The position numbers and the translations under genes were made by a program. The notes below the pieces were generated by a model. That model was not told the origin of the DNA, ran no database searches, and worked only from the letters and a program-made list of their open reading frames with translations. From contig NC_092523.1 of the NCBI RefSeq assembly GCF_037038585.1, positions 49,369,501-49,433,500 of the forward strand: DNA of 64,000 nucleotides. The letters run 5' to 3'. This document shows positions 1-11,990 of this stretch, in pieces; position 1 is the stretch's first letter; every line of letters starts with the position of its first letter. The DNA comes from Patagioenas fasciata. Lineage: Eukaryota > Chordata > Aves > Columbiformes > Columbidae.

Positions 1-111
1 CCAGGCGTGTGGAGCGACGGGGAGAAAGAGCGGGCGCTGAGGAACACAGTTTCAAACAGACTGTCTCCACACAAACAGGCACCTGTCTGCAGGTATCCTA
101 GATCTTGATTC
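1..111 (+). repeat. Partial satellite unit U0 (3' end only)
   Basis: Matches the last 111 bases of every complete unit (relative positions 1587-1697), for example 1698-1808. No diagnostic variant site lies in this stretch, so its type cannot be assigned. Confidence 0.95.
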
Positions 112-1808
112 TTGAACTTGAGGAAACACGCGTCTGAGCAAAACTCCCAAACGCTTCCAGGAAAGACACACGCTCTCCCACAAGCACACAAGTGTTTGCC
201 CTCAGCTATAGATCAGGGACAAGCTTGTGAAGAGATGCCCTGCTATTCTTTCGCCTTATGGCATCATGTGTTTCGTTCCTCTTGGAGATCGATTGTTAAA
301 CGTCTTTCCTAGGGCGACTGTGAAGCATTTGCCAGCGGAGGAGAAGTGGCACGGAGCAGCATTCAGTACTGCCTACGAGTGTCTTTGCTACCCTACTAGC
401 GGAGCTCCAAGAACAGGCACACATCTTCAGGTACCTTCCAAATGTGGATTCCCCTGCAGCCCCGTAGGCGGGCGTGCAGTACGCCAACCATCAACGGACG
501 TTTTTCCCCTCAAGCCTGTCAGGACGTTGCTCGTCCGTCTTTCCCTCAATAGATGGGAGTAGGCGCGCTTGCGGATGTGTGCGTGTGTGTGGCCACGCGT
601 TTGCTTAGGCATCAGTGTGTGAAAAGGTAGGTGCTTTTCTCTAGCTGCGTGTGCGTGCACGTGGTGCTGGGTGCACATCCCTGGGTGCTCGTGGAAAGGT
701 TTCTGCATGGTTTTCGCTGAGGAATCGTGTGTGTGCACATGGACAAAGAGAAGGCGCAGCAACCAGGTTCCAGCGCCGAAGAAGGCAAAAGGCAAGGTTT
801 CCGGCGCTATCTCCTTCTCTCCGCAGACCTAGTCGCGCAAAGCAAGCCGCTAAGCCGGCGACCGGCAAGAGAGCTACAACGAAGCATGCCGAACGGAGAA
901 AATAGCAGCAGCTCATCTGTTCACACCTTGTTTCTGCCATGTGCTTGAACGCCAAGACGTTCGCGCTTCTGTGAGATGAAAGACGTCCTTCTGCATATGT
1001 GGTTGCTCACACCGGTGCACTTGTTAGTGTATCCCTTCAGTCCTGGGCTGCGGGGCATTCAGAAGTGGCTCTGTGGAGACGTCTGCATAGAGGCAGCTGT
1101 CAGAACACGCACACTCGCTTGTTCACCAAAACATATGCAGACGCGTCCTTAGCCTGTAGATTTGGATGCACAGAGTTCCCTGTGTTCGCAAGAGACAAGG
1201 GAATCGCGTCTGTACGCACAGAAGCAATAGCGGACCGTTTCCCTCGGAGTGAACGCGAAGAGCCGTCTATGTACTCGCAGACACGGGAACGTGCCTCAAT
1301 GCGGTCACAGAGGCAGCAGCTTTTGCACAGATGCTCTGGTGATTCTGGCACTTTCCAGGCACACTCCTGAAAGTCGCGCACACTGCTGTTCACTCGCTAA
1401 ACGACCTCTTGGGAAACACGTCTCCGGTCGATGGACCGCTCAGATTGCTTCTCGTGTAACTGTGAACTGTGTCAGCGCAGGGAATCCGTCTCTGTTGAGC
1501 AGATGTCAATCCTGCCTCGGTTTTGCTTCGTTGCCTCTACCAAGATGATTTCCCGTTTCTCTCTTCACTGGAGCACGCAGACACAGCCAACGCACATCAA
1601 GTGTCAAGAGACACGCTCTGCTGAGCTCAACGCTTGTGCAGATGCACATGTGCGACGAAGTCAACACACGTGCTTGTGGAGAGAAAGAAAGGGACTCCCA
1701 GGCGTGTGGAGCGACGGGGAGAAAGAGCGGGCGCTGAGGAACACAGTTTCAAACAGACTGTCTCCACACAAACAGGCACCTGTCTGCAGGTATCCTAGAT
1801 CTTGATTC
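112..1808 (+). repeat. Satellite unit U1, type A, 1,697 bp
   Basis: Used here as the reference unit. Type A markers: G348, T600, A643, C1035, C1118, A1435 and C1529. It has one private change, G1520, where every other unit has C. Lacks the tgg insertion. G348 turns a TAG found in most units into TGG, which only lengthens a meaningless frame. Confidence 0.95.
575..741. other. Cluster of three alternating purine-pyrimidine tracts (shown in U1; repeats in every unit)
   Basis: Strict purine-pyrimidine alternation runs over 575-591 (17 bases, mostly gt), 646-663 (18 bases, with gc and ac steps) and 726-741 (16 bases). Such tracts are known to favour left-handed Z-DNA under negative supercoiling. 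All units have the cluster, but the tgg insertion interrupts the middle tract and the 18-bp deletion shortens the first. That the tracts adopt Z-DNA in vivo is inference. Confidence 0.6.
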
Positions 1809-3505
1809 TTGAACTTGAGGAAACACGCGTCTGAGCAAAACTCCCAAACGCTTCCAGGAAAGACACACGCTCTCCCAGAAGCACACAAGTGTTTGCCCTC
1901 AGCTATAGATCAGGGACAAGCTTGTGAAGAGATGCCCTGCTATTCTTTCGCCTTATGGCATCATGTGTTTCGTTCCTCTTGGAGATCGATTGTTAAACGT
2001 CTTTCCTAGGGCGACTGTGAAGCATTTGCCAGCGGAGGAGAAGTAGCACGGAGCAGCATTCAGTACTGCCTACGAGTGTCTTTGCTACCCTACTAGCGGA
2101 GCTCCAAGAACAGGCACACATCTTCAGGTACCTTCCAAATGTGGATTCCCCTGCAGCCCCGTAGGCGGGCGTGCAGTACGCCAACCATCAACGGACGTTT
2201 TTCCCCTCAAGCCTGTCAGGACGTTGCTCGTCCGTCTTTCCCTCAATAGATGGGAGTAGGCGCGCTTGCGGATGTGTGCGTGTGTGTGGCCACGCGCTTG
2301 CTTAGGCATCAGTGTGTGAAAAGGTAGGTGCTTTTCTCTCGCTGCGTGTGCGTGCACGTGGTGCTGGGTGCACATCCCTGGGTGCTCGTGGAAAGGTTTC
2401 TGCATGGTTTTCGCTGAGGAATCGTGTGTGTGCACATGGACAAAGAGAAGGCGCAGCAACCAGGTTCCAGCGCCGAAGAAGGCAAAAGGCAAGGTTTCCG
2501 GCGCTATCTCCTTCTCTCCGCAGACCTAGTCGCGCAAAGCAAGCCGCTAAGCCGGCGACCGGCAAGAGAGCTACAACGAAGCATGCCGAACGGAGAAAAT
2601 AGCAGCAGCTCATCTGTTCACACCTTGTTTCTGCCATGTGCTTGAACGCCAAGACGTTCGCGCTTCTGTGAGATGAAAGACGTCCTTCTGCATATGTGGT
2701 TGCTCACACCGGTGCACTTGTTAGTGTATCCATTCAGTCCTGGGCTGCGGGGCATTCAGAAGTGGCTCTGTGGAGACGTCTGCATAGAGGCAGCTGTCAG
2801 AACACGCACACTCGATTGTTCACCAAAACATATGCAGACGCGTCCTTAGCCTGTAGATTTGGATGCACAGAGTTCCCTGTGTTCGCAAGAGACAAGGGAA
2901 TCGCGTCTGTACGCACAGAAGCAATAGCGGACCGTTTCCCTCGGAGTGAACGCGAAGAGCCGTCTATGTACTCGCAGACACGGGAACGTGCCTCAATGCG
3001 GTCACAGAGGCAGCAGCTTTTGCACAGATGCTCTGGTGATTCTGGCACTTTCCAGGCACACTCCTGAAAGTCGCGCACACTGCTGTTCACTCGCTAAACG
3101 ACCTCTTGGGAAACACGTCTCCGGTCGATGGGCCGCTCAGATTGCTTCTCGTGTAACTGTGAACTGTGTCAGCGCAGGGAATCCGTCTCTGTTGAGCAGA
3201 TGTCAATCCTGCCTCGCTTTTGCTTTGTTGCCTCTACCAAGATGATTTCCCGTTTCTCTCTTCACTGGAGCACGCAGACACAGCCAACGCACATCAAGTG
3301 TCAAGAGACACGCTCTGCTGAGCTCAACGCTTGTGCAGATGCACATGTGCGACGAAGTCAACACACGTGCTTGTGGAGAGAAAGAAAGGGACTCCCAGGC
3401 GTGTGGAGCGACGGGGAGAAAGAGCGGGCGCTGAGGAACACAGTTTCAAACAGACTGTCTCCACACAAACAGGCACCTGTCTGCAGGTATCCTAGATCTT
3501 GATTC
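1809..3505 (+). repeat. Satellite unit U2, type B, 1,697 bp
   Basis: Type B markers at the same sites as U1: G1878, A2045, C2297, C2340, A2732, A2815, G3132 and T3226. This gives roughly eight shared type differences from U1 over 1,697 bp. Forms a dimer with U1. Confidence 0.95.
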
Positions 3506-5202
3506 TTGAACTTGAGGAAACACGCGTCTGAGCAAAACTCCCAAACGCTTCCAGGAAAGACACACGCTCTCCCACAAGCACACAAGTGTTTGCCCTCAGC
3601 TATAGATCAGGGACAAGCTTGTGAAGAGATGCCCTGCTATTCTTTCGCCTTATGGCATCATGTGTTTCGTTCCTCTTGGAGATCGATTGTTAAACGTCTT
3701 TCCTAGGGCGACTGTGAAGCATTTGCCAGCGGAGGAGAAGTGGCACGGAGCAGCATTCAGTACTGCCTACGAGTGTCTTTGCTACCCTACTAGCGGAGCT
3801 CCAAGAACAGGCACACATCTTCAGGTACCTTCCAAATGTGGATTCCCCTGCAGCCCCGTAGGCGGGCGTGCAGTACGCCAACCATCAACGGACGTTTTTC
3901 CCCTCAAGCCTGTCAGGACGTTGCTCGTCCGTCTTTCCCTCAATAGATGGGAGTAGGCGCGCTTGCGGATGTGTGCGTGTGTGTGGCCACGCGTTTGCTT
4001 AGGCATCAGTGTGTGAAAAGGTAGGTGCTTTTCTCTAGCTGCGTGTGCGTGCACGTGGTGCTGGGTGCACATCCCTGGGTGCTCGTGGAAAGGTTTCTGC
4101 ATGGTTTTCGCTGAGGAATCGTGTGTGTGCACATGGACAAAGAGAAGGCGCAGCAACCAGGTTCCAGCGCCGAAGAAGGCAAAAGGCAAGGTTTCCGGCG
4201 CTATCTCCTTCTCTCCGCAGACCTAGTCGCGCAAAGCAAGCCGCTAAGCCGGCGACCGGCAAGAGAGCTACAACGAAGCATGCCGAACGGAGAAAATAGC
4301 AGCAGCTCATCTGTTCACACCTTGTTTCTGCCATGTGCTTGAACGCCAAGACGTTCGCGCTTCTGTGAGATGAAAGACGTCCTTCTGCATATGTGGTTGC
4401 TCACACCGGTGCACTTGTTAGTGTATCCCTTCAGTCCTGGGCTGCGGGGCATTCAGAAGTGGCTCTGTGGAGACGTCTGCATAGAGGCAGCTGTCAGAAC
4501 ACGCACACTCGCTTGTTCACCAAAACATATGCAGACGCGTCCTTAGCCTGTAGATTTGGATGCACAGAGTTCCCTGTGTTCGCAAGAGACAAGGGAATCG
4601 CGTCTGTACGCACAGAAGCAATAGCGGACCGTTTCCCTCGGAGTGAACGCGAAGAGCCGTCTATGTACTCGCAGACACGGGAACGTGCCTCAATGCGGTC
4701 ACAGAGGCAGCAGCTTTTGCACAGATGCTCTGGTGATTCTGGCACTTTCCAGGCACACTCCTGAAAGTCGCGCACACTGCTGTTCACTCGCTAAACGACC
4801 TCTTGGGAAACACGTCTCCGGTCGATGGACCGCTCAGATTGCTTCTCGTGTAACTGTGAACTGTGTCAGCGCAGGGAATCCGTCTCTGTTGAGCAGATGT
4901 CAATCCTGCCTCGCTTTTGCTTCGTTGCCTCTACCAAGATGATTTCCCGTTTCTCTCTTCACTGGAGCACGCAGACACAGCCAACGCACATCAAGTGTCA
5001 AGAGACACGCTCTGCTGAGCTCAACGCTTGTGCAGATGCACATGTGCGACGAAGTCAACACACGTGCTTGTGGAGAGAAAGAAAGGGACTCCCAGGCGTG
5101 TGGAGCGACGGGGAGAAAGAGCGGGCGCTGAGGAACACAGTTTCAAACAGACTGTCTCCACACAAACAGGCACCTGTCTGCAGGTATCCTAGATCTTGAT
5201 TC
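3506..5202 (+). repeat. Satellite unit U3, type A, 1,697 bp
   Basis: Carries the full type A set (G3742, T3994, A4037, C4429, C4512) and lacks only the private G of U1. First half of the second A-B dimer. Confidence 0.95.
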
Positions 5203-6899
5203 TTGAACTTGAGGAAACACGCGTCTGAGCAAAACTCCCAAACGCTTCCAGGAAAGACACACGCTCTCCCAGAAGCACACAAGTGTTTGCCCTCAGCTAT
5301 AGATCAGGGACAAGCTTGTGAAGAGATGCCCTGCTATTCTTTCGCCTTATGGCATCATGTGTTTCGTTCCTCTTGGAGATCGATTGTTAAACGTCTTTCC
5401 TAGGGCGACTGTGAAGCATTTGCCAGCGGAGGAGAAGTAGCACGGAGCAGCATTCAGTACTGCCTACGAGTGTCTTTGCTACCCTACTAGCGGAGCTCCA
5501 AGAACAGGCACACATCTTCAGGTACCTTCCAAATGTGGATTCCCCTGCAGCCCCGTAGGCGGGCGTGCAGTACGCCAACCATCAACGGACGTTTTTCCCC
5601 TCAAGCCTGTCAGGACGTTGCTCGTCCGTCTTTCCCTCAATAGATGGGAGTAGGCGCGCTTGCGGATGTGTGCGTGTGTGTGGCCACGCGCTTGCTTAGG
5701 CATCAGTGTGTGAAAAGGTAGGTGCTTTTCTCTCGCTGCGTGTGCGTGCACGTGGTGCTGGGTGCACATCCCTGGGTGCTCGTGGAAAGGTTTCTGCATG
5801 GTTTTCGCTGAGGAATCGTGTGTGTGCACATGGACAAAGAGAAGGCGCAGCAACCAGGTTCCAGCGCCGAAGAAGGCAAAAGGCAAGGTTTCCGGCGCTA
5901 TCTCCTTCTCTCCGCAGACCTAGTCGCGCAAAGCAAGCCGCTAAGCCGGCGACCGGCAAGAGAGCTACAACGAAGCATGCCGAACGGAGAAAATAGCAGC
6001 AGCTCATCTGTTCACACCTTGTTTCTGCCATGTGCTTGAACGCCAAGACGTTCGCGCTTCTGTGAGATGAAAGACGTCCTTCTGCATATGTGGTTGCTCA
6101 CACCGGTGCACTTGTTAGTGTATCCATTCAGTCCTGGGCTGCGGGGCATTCAGAAGTGGCTCTGTGGAGACGTCTGCATAGAGGCAGCTGTCAGAACACG
6201 CACACTCGATTGTTCACCAAAACATATGCAGACGCGTCCTTAGCCTGTAGATTTGGATGCACAGAGTTCCCTGTGTTCGCAAGAGACAAGGGAATCGCGT
6301 CTGTACGCACAGAAGCAATAGCGGACCGTTTCCCTCGGAGTGAACGCGAAGAGCCGTCTATGTACTCGCAGACACGGGAACGTGCCTCAATGCGGTCACA
6401 GAGGCAGCAGCTTTTGCACAGATGCTCTGGTGATTCTGGCACTTTCCAGGCACACTCCTGAAAGTCGCGCACACTGCTGTTCACTCGCTAAACGACCTCT
6501 TGGGAAACACGTCTCCGGTCGATGGGCCGCTCAGATTGCTTCTCGTGTAACTGTGAACTGTGTCAGCGCAGGGAATCCGTCTCTGTTGAGCAGATGTCAA
6601 TCCTGCCTCGCTTTTGCTTTGTTGCCTCTACCAAGATGATTTCCCGTTTCTCTCTTCACTGGAGCACGCAGACACAGCCAACGCACATCAAGTGTCAAGA
6701 GACACGCTCTGCTGAGCTCAACGCTTGTGCAGATGCACATGTGCGACGAAGTCAACACACGTGCTTGTGGAGAGAAAGAAAGGGACTCCCAGGCGTGTGG
6801 AGCGACGGGGAGAAAGAGCGGGCGCTGAGGAACACAGTTTCAAACAGACTGTCTCCACACAAACAGGCACCTGTCTGCAGGTATCCTAGATCTTGATTC
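5203..6899 (+). repeat. Satellite unit U4, type B, 1,697 bp
   Basis: Full type B set, including G5272, A5439, A6126 and G6526. I saw no marker separating it from U2, 3,394 bp upstream. Confidence 0.95.
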
Positions 6900-8596
6900 T
6901 TGAACTTGAGGAAACACGCGTCTGAGCAAAACTCCCAAACGCTTCCAGGAAAGACACACGCTCTCCCACAAGCACACAAGTGTTTGCCCTCAGCTATAGA
7001 TCAGGGACAAGCTTGTGAAGAGATGCCCTGCTATTCTTTCGCCTTATGGCATCATGTGTTTCGTTCCTCTTGGAGATCGATTGTTAAACGTCTTTCCTAG
7101 GGCGACTGTGAAGCATTTGCCAGCGGAGGAGAAGTGGCACGGAGCAGCATTCAGTACTGCCTACGAGTGTCTTTGCTACCCTACTAGCGGAGCTCCAAGA
7201 ACAGGCACACATCTTCAGGTACCTTCCAAATGTGGATTCCCCTGCAGCCCCGTAGGCGGGCGTGCAGTACGCCAACCATCAACGGACGTTTTTCCCCTCA
7301 AGCCTGTCAGGACGTTGCTCGTCCGTCTTTCCCTCAATAGATGGGAGTAGGCGCGCTTGCGGATGTGTGCGTGTGTGTGGCCACGCGTTTGCTTAGGCAT
7401 CAGTGTGTGAAAAGGTAGGTGCTTTTCTCTAGCTGCGTGTGCGTGCACGTGGTGCTGGGTGCACATCCCTGGGTGCTCGTGGAAAGGTTTCTGCATGGTT
7501 TTCGCTGAGGAATCGTGTGTGTGCACATGGACAAAGAGAAGGCGCAGCAACCAGGTTCCAGCGCCGAAGAAGGCAAAAGGCAAGGTTTCCGGCGCTATCT
7601 CCTTCTCTCCGCAGACCTAGTCGCGCAAAGCAAGCCGCTAAGCCGGCGACCGGCAAGAGAGCTACAACGAAGCATGCCGAACGGAGAAAATAGCAGCAGC
7701 TCATCTGTTCACACCTTGTTTCTGCCATGTGCTTGAACGCCAAGACGTTCGCGCTTCTGTGAGATGAAAGACGTCCTTCTGCATATGTGGTTGCTCACAC
7801 CGGTGCACTTGTTAGTGTATCCCTTCAGTCCTGGGCTGCGGGGCATTCAGAAGTGGCTCTGTGGAGACGTCTGCATAGAGGCAGCTGTCAGAACACGCAC
7901 ACTCGCTTGTTCACCAAAACATATGCAGACGCGTCCTTAGCCTGTAGATTTGGATGCACAGAGTTCCCTGTGTTCGCAAGAGACAAGGGAATCGCGTCTG
8001 TACGCACAGAAGCAATAGCGGACCGTTTCCCTCGGAGTGAACGCGAAGAGCCGTCTATGTACTCGCAGACACGGGAACGTGCCTCAATGCGGTCACAGAG
8101 GCAGCAGCTTTTGCACAGATGCTCTGGTGATTCTGGCACTTTCCAGGCACACTCCTGAAAGTCGCGCACACTGCTGTTCACTCGCTAAACGACCTCTTGG
8201 GAAACACGTCTCCGGTCGATGGACCGCTCAGATTGCTTCTCGTGTAACTGTGAACTGTGTCAGCGCAGGGAATCCGTCTCTGTTGAGCAGATGTCAATCC
8301 TGCCTCGCTTTTGCTTCGTTGCCTCTACCAAGATGATTTCCCGTTTCTCTCTTCACTGGAGCACGCAGACACAGCCAACGCACATCAAGTGTCAAGAGAC
8401 ACGCTCTGCTGAGCTCAACGCTTGTGCAGATGCACATGTGCGACGAAGTCAACACACGTGCTTGTGGAGAGAAAGAAAGGGACTCCCAGGCGTGTGGAGC
8501 GACGGGGAGAAAGAGCGGGCGCTGAGGAACACAGTTTCAAACAGACTGTCTCCACACAAACAGGCACCTGTCTGCAGGTATCCTAGATCTTGATTC
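6900..8596 (+). repeat. Satellite unit U5, type A, 1,697 bp
   Basis: Full type A set with G7136, matching U3. It is the third A unit at 3,394-bp spacing, but it is followed by the hybrid U6 rather than by a B unit, so the strict dimer pattern ends here. Confidence 0.95.
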
Positions 8597-10293
8597 TTGA
8601 ACTTGAGGAAACACGCGTCTGAGCAAAACTCCCAAACGCTTCCAGGAAAGACACACGCTCTCCCACAAGCACACAAGTGTTTGCCCTCAGCTATAGATCA
8701 GGGACAAGCTTGTGAAGAGATGCCCTGCTATTCTTTCGCCTTATGGCATCATGTGTTTCGTTCCTCTTGGAGATCGATTGTTAAACGTCTTTCCTAGGGC
8801 GACTGTGAAGCATTTGCCAGCGGAGGAGAAGTAGCACGGAGCAGCATTCAGTACTGCCTACGAGTGTCTTTGCTACCCTACTAGCGGAGCTCCAAGAACA
8901 GGCACACATCTTCAGGTACCTTCCAAATGTGGATTCCCCTGCAGCCCCGTAGGCGGGCGTGCAGTACGCCAACCATCAACGGACGTTTTTCCCCTCAAGC
9001 CTGTCAGGACGTTGCTCGTCCGTCTTTCCCTCAATAGATGGGAGTAGGCGCGCTTGCGGATGTGTGCGTGTGTGTGGCCACGCGCTTGCTTAGGCATCAG
9101 TGTGTGAAAAGGTAGGTGCTTTTCTCTCGCTGCGTGTGCGTGCACGTGGTGCTGGGTGCACATCCCTGGGTGCTCGTGGAAAGGTTTCTGCATGGTTTTC
9201 GCTGAGGAATCGTGTGTGTGCACATGGACAAAGAGAAGGCGCAGCAACCAGGTTCCAGCGCCGAAGAAGGCAAAAGGCAAGGTTTCCGGCGCTATCTCCT
9301 TCTCTCCGCAGACCTAGTCGCGCAAAGCAAGCCGCTAAGCCGGCGACCGGCAAGAGAGCTACAACGAAGCATGCCGAACGGAGAAAATAGCAGCAGCTCA
9401 TCTGTTCACACCTTGTTTCTGCCATGTGCTTGAACGCCAAGACGTTCGCGCTTCTGTGAGATGAAAGACGTCCTTCTGCATATGTGGTTGCTCACACCGG
9501 TGCACTTGTTAGTGTATCCATTCAGTCCTGGGCTGCGGGGCATTCAGAAGTGGCTCTGTGGCGACGTCTGCATAGAGGCAGCTGTCAGAACACGCACACT
9601 CGATTGTTCACCAAAACATATGCAGACGCGTCCTTAGCCTGTAGATTTGGATGCACAGAGTTCCCTGTGTTCGCAAGAGACAAGGGAATCGCGTCTGTAC
9701 GCACAGAAGCAATAGCGGACCGTTTCCCTCGGAGTGAACGCGAAGAGCCGTCTATGTACTCGCAGACACGGGAACGTGCCTCAATGCGGTCACAGAGGCA
9801 GCAGCTTTTGCACAGATGCTCTGGTGATTCTGGCACTTTCCAGGCACACTCCTGAAAGTCGCGCACACTGCTGTTCACTCGCTAAACGACCTCTTGGGAA
9901 ACACGTCTCCGGTCGATGGACCGCTCAGATTGCTTCTCGTGTAACTGTGAACTGTGTCAGCGCAGGGAATCCGTCTCTGTTGAGCAGATGTCAATCCTGC
10001 CTCGCTTTTGCTTCGTTGCCTCTACCAAGATGATTTCCCGTTTCTCTCTTCACTGGAGCACGCAGACACAGCCAACGCACATCAAGTGTCAAGAGACACG
10101 CTCTGCTGAGCTCAACGCTTGTGCAGATGCACATGTGCGACGAAGTCAACACACGTGCTTGTGGAGAGAAAGAAAGGGACTCCCAGGCGTGTGGAGCGAC
10201 GGGGAGAAAGAGCGGGCGCTGAGGAACACAGTTTCAAACAGACTGTCTCCACACAAACAGGCACCTGTCTGCAGGTATCCTAGATCTTGATTC
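8597..10293 (+). repeat. Satellite unit U6, hybrid type C, 1,697 bp
   Basis: B-like from A8833 through C9085, A9520 and A9603, then A-like at A9920 and C10014. The first marker (C at relative 70) is also A-like. C9562 gives ggcgacgtc where nearly all units have ggagacgtc; only U9 shares it. The switch between B and A states lies between 9603 and 9920. Confidence 0.93.
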
Positions 10294-11990
10294 TTGAACT
10301 TGAGGAAACACGCGTCTGAGCAAAACTCCCAAACGCTTCCAGGAAAGACACACGCTCTCCCAGAAGCACACAAGTGTTTGCCCTCAGCTATAGATCAGGG
10401 ACAAGCTTGTGAAGAGATGCCCTGCTATTCTTTCGCCTTATGGCATCATGTGTTTCGTTCCTCTTGGAGATCGATTGTTAAACGTCTTTCCTAGGGCGAC
10501 TGTGAAGCATTTGCCAGCGGAGGAGAAGTAGCACGGAGCAGCATTCAGTACTGCCTACGAGTGTCTTTGCTACCCTACTAGCGGAGCTCCAAGAACAGGC
10601 ACACATCTTCAGGTACCTTCCAAATGTGGATTCCCCTGCAGCCCCGTAGGCGGGCGTGCAGTACGCCAACCATCAACGGACGTTTTTCCCCTCAAGCCTG
10701 TCAGGACGTTGCTCGTCCGTCTTTCCCTCAATAGATGGGAGTAGGCGCGCTTGCGGATGTGTGCGTGTGTGTGGCCACGCGCTTGCTTAGGCATCAGTGT
10801 GTGAAAAGGTAGGTGCTTTTCTCTCGCTGCGTGTGCGTGCACGTGGTGCTGGGTGCACATCCCTGGGTGCTCGTGGAAAGGTTTCTGCATGGTTTTCGCT
10901 GAGGAATCGTGTGTGTGCACATGGACAAAGAGAAGGCGCAGCAACCAGGTTCCAGCGCCGAAGAAGGCAAAAGGCAAGGTTTCCGGCGCTATCTCCTTCT
11001 CTCCGCAGACCTAGTCGCGCAAAGCAAGCCGCTAAGCCGGCGACCGGCAAGAGAGCTACAACGAAGCATGCCGAACGGAGAAAATAGCAGCAGCTCATCT
11101 GTTCACACCTTGTTTCTGCCATGTGCTTGAACGCCAAGACGTTCGCGCTTCTGTGAGATGAAAGACGTCCTTCTGCATATGTGGTTGCTCACACCGGTGC
11201 ACTTGTTAGTGTATCCATTCAGTCCTGGGCTGCGGGGCATTCAGAAGTGGCTCTGTGGAGACGTCTGCATAGAGGCAGCTGTCAGAACACGCACACTCGA
11301 TTGTTCACCAAAACATATGCAGACGCGTCCTTAGCCTGTAGATTTGGATGCACAGAGTTCCCTGTGTTCGCAAGAGACAAGGGAATCGCGTCTGTACGCA
11401 CAGAAGCAATAGCGGACCGTTTCCCTCGGAGTGAACGCGAAGAGCCGTCTATGTACTCGCAGACACGGGAACGTGCCTCAATGCGGTCACAGAGGCAGCA
11501 GCTTTTGCACAGATGCTCTGGTGATTCTGGCACTTTCCAGGCACACTCCTGAAAGTCGCGCACACTGCTGTTCACTCGCTAAACGACCTCTTGGGAAACA
11601 CGTCTCCGGTCGATGGGCCGCTCAGATTGCTTCTCGTGTAACTGTGAACTGTGTCAGCGCAGGGAATCCGTCTCTGTTGAGCAGATGTCAATCCTGCCTC
11701 GCTTTTGCTTTGTTGCCTCTACCAAGATGATTTCCCGTTTCTCTCTTCACTGGAGCACGCAGACACAGCCAACGCACATCAAGTGTCAAGAGACACGCTC
11801 TGCTGAGCTCAACGCTTGTGCAGATGCACATGTGCGACGAAGTCAACACACGTGCTTGTGGAGAGAAAGAAAGGGACTCCCAGGCGTGTGGAGCGACGGG
11901 GAGAAAGAGCGGGCGCTGAGGAACACAGTTTCAAACAGACTGTCTCCACACAAACAGGCACCTGTCTGCAGGTATCCTAGATCTTGATTC
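10294..11990 (+). repeat. Satellite unit U7, type B, 1,697 bp
   Basis: Full type B set, including G10363, G11617 and T11711. Lies three units (5,091 bp) after U4. Confidence 0.95.

Larger units (their letters stand above)
112..8596 (+). repeat. Higher-order A-B dimer, period 3,394 bp, 2.5 copies
   Basis: U1-U2 and U3-U4 alternate between two haplotypes differing at about eight shared sites, and U5 starts a third copy. Linked markers alternate in phase: TGG/TAG at relative 236-238, T/C at 489, A/C at 532, C/A at 924, C/A at 1007, A/G at 1324 and C/T at 1418. Downstream the order becomes C-B-A-C', so the dimer grades into a weak trimer B-A-C (U4-U6 and U7-U9, spacing 5,091 bp). Confidence 0.85.

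Noticed and set aside
219..228. 10-base palindrome acaagcttgt, and another at 1644-1653 (gcacatgtgc), as possible protein-binding sites
   Set aside because: One or two palindromes of this length are expected by chance in 1.7 kb, and the first is broken in the G-type units by the change at relative 108.
227..562. 111-codon plus-strand frame in U1, U3, U5 and U8
   Set aside because: Closed by a TAG (A at relative 237) in all other units, so it is a chance opening in type A units.
800..830. Pyrimidine tract followed by cag (ctccttctctccgcag) resembling a 3' splice site
   Set aside because: No coding exon follows and no transcript evidence is available; the motif alone is too common.
641..955. 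104-116-codon minus-strand frame with a hydrophobic stretch that could pass for a signal or membrane segment
   Set aside because: Its C-terminal end changes with a single A/C at relative 532, it overlaps other frames, and it has no recognisable domain. Hydrophobic runs are common in random GC-balanced frames.
990..1141. 11-base inverted repeat (tctgcatatgt at 990-1000 and acatatgcaga at 1131-1141) that might form a hairpin
   Set aside because: Arms are about 130 bp apart, and a match of this length somewhere in a 1.7-kb unit is near chance expectation.
1431..1805. 124-codon frame with a Cys-rich start (Cys spacing reminiscent of a zinc knuckle), repeated in nearly every unit
   Set aside because: It is the longest frame, but it is short, overlaps several others on both strands, and loses its ATG in U32 (C53994). 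The cysteine spacing fits no family I can name. Conservation is explained by overall array homogeneity.
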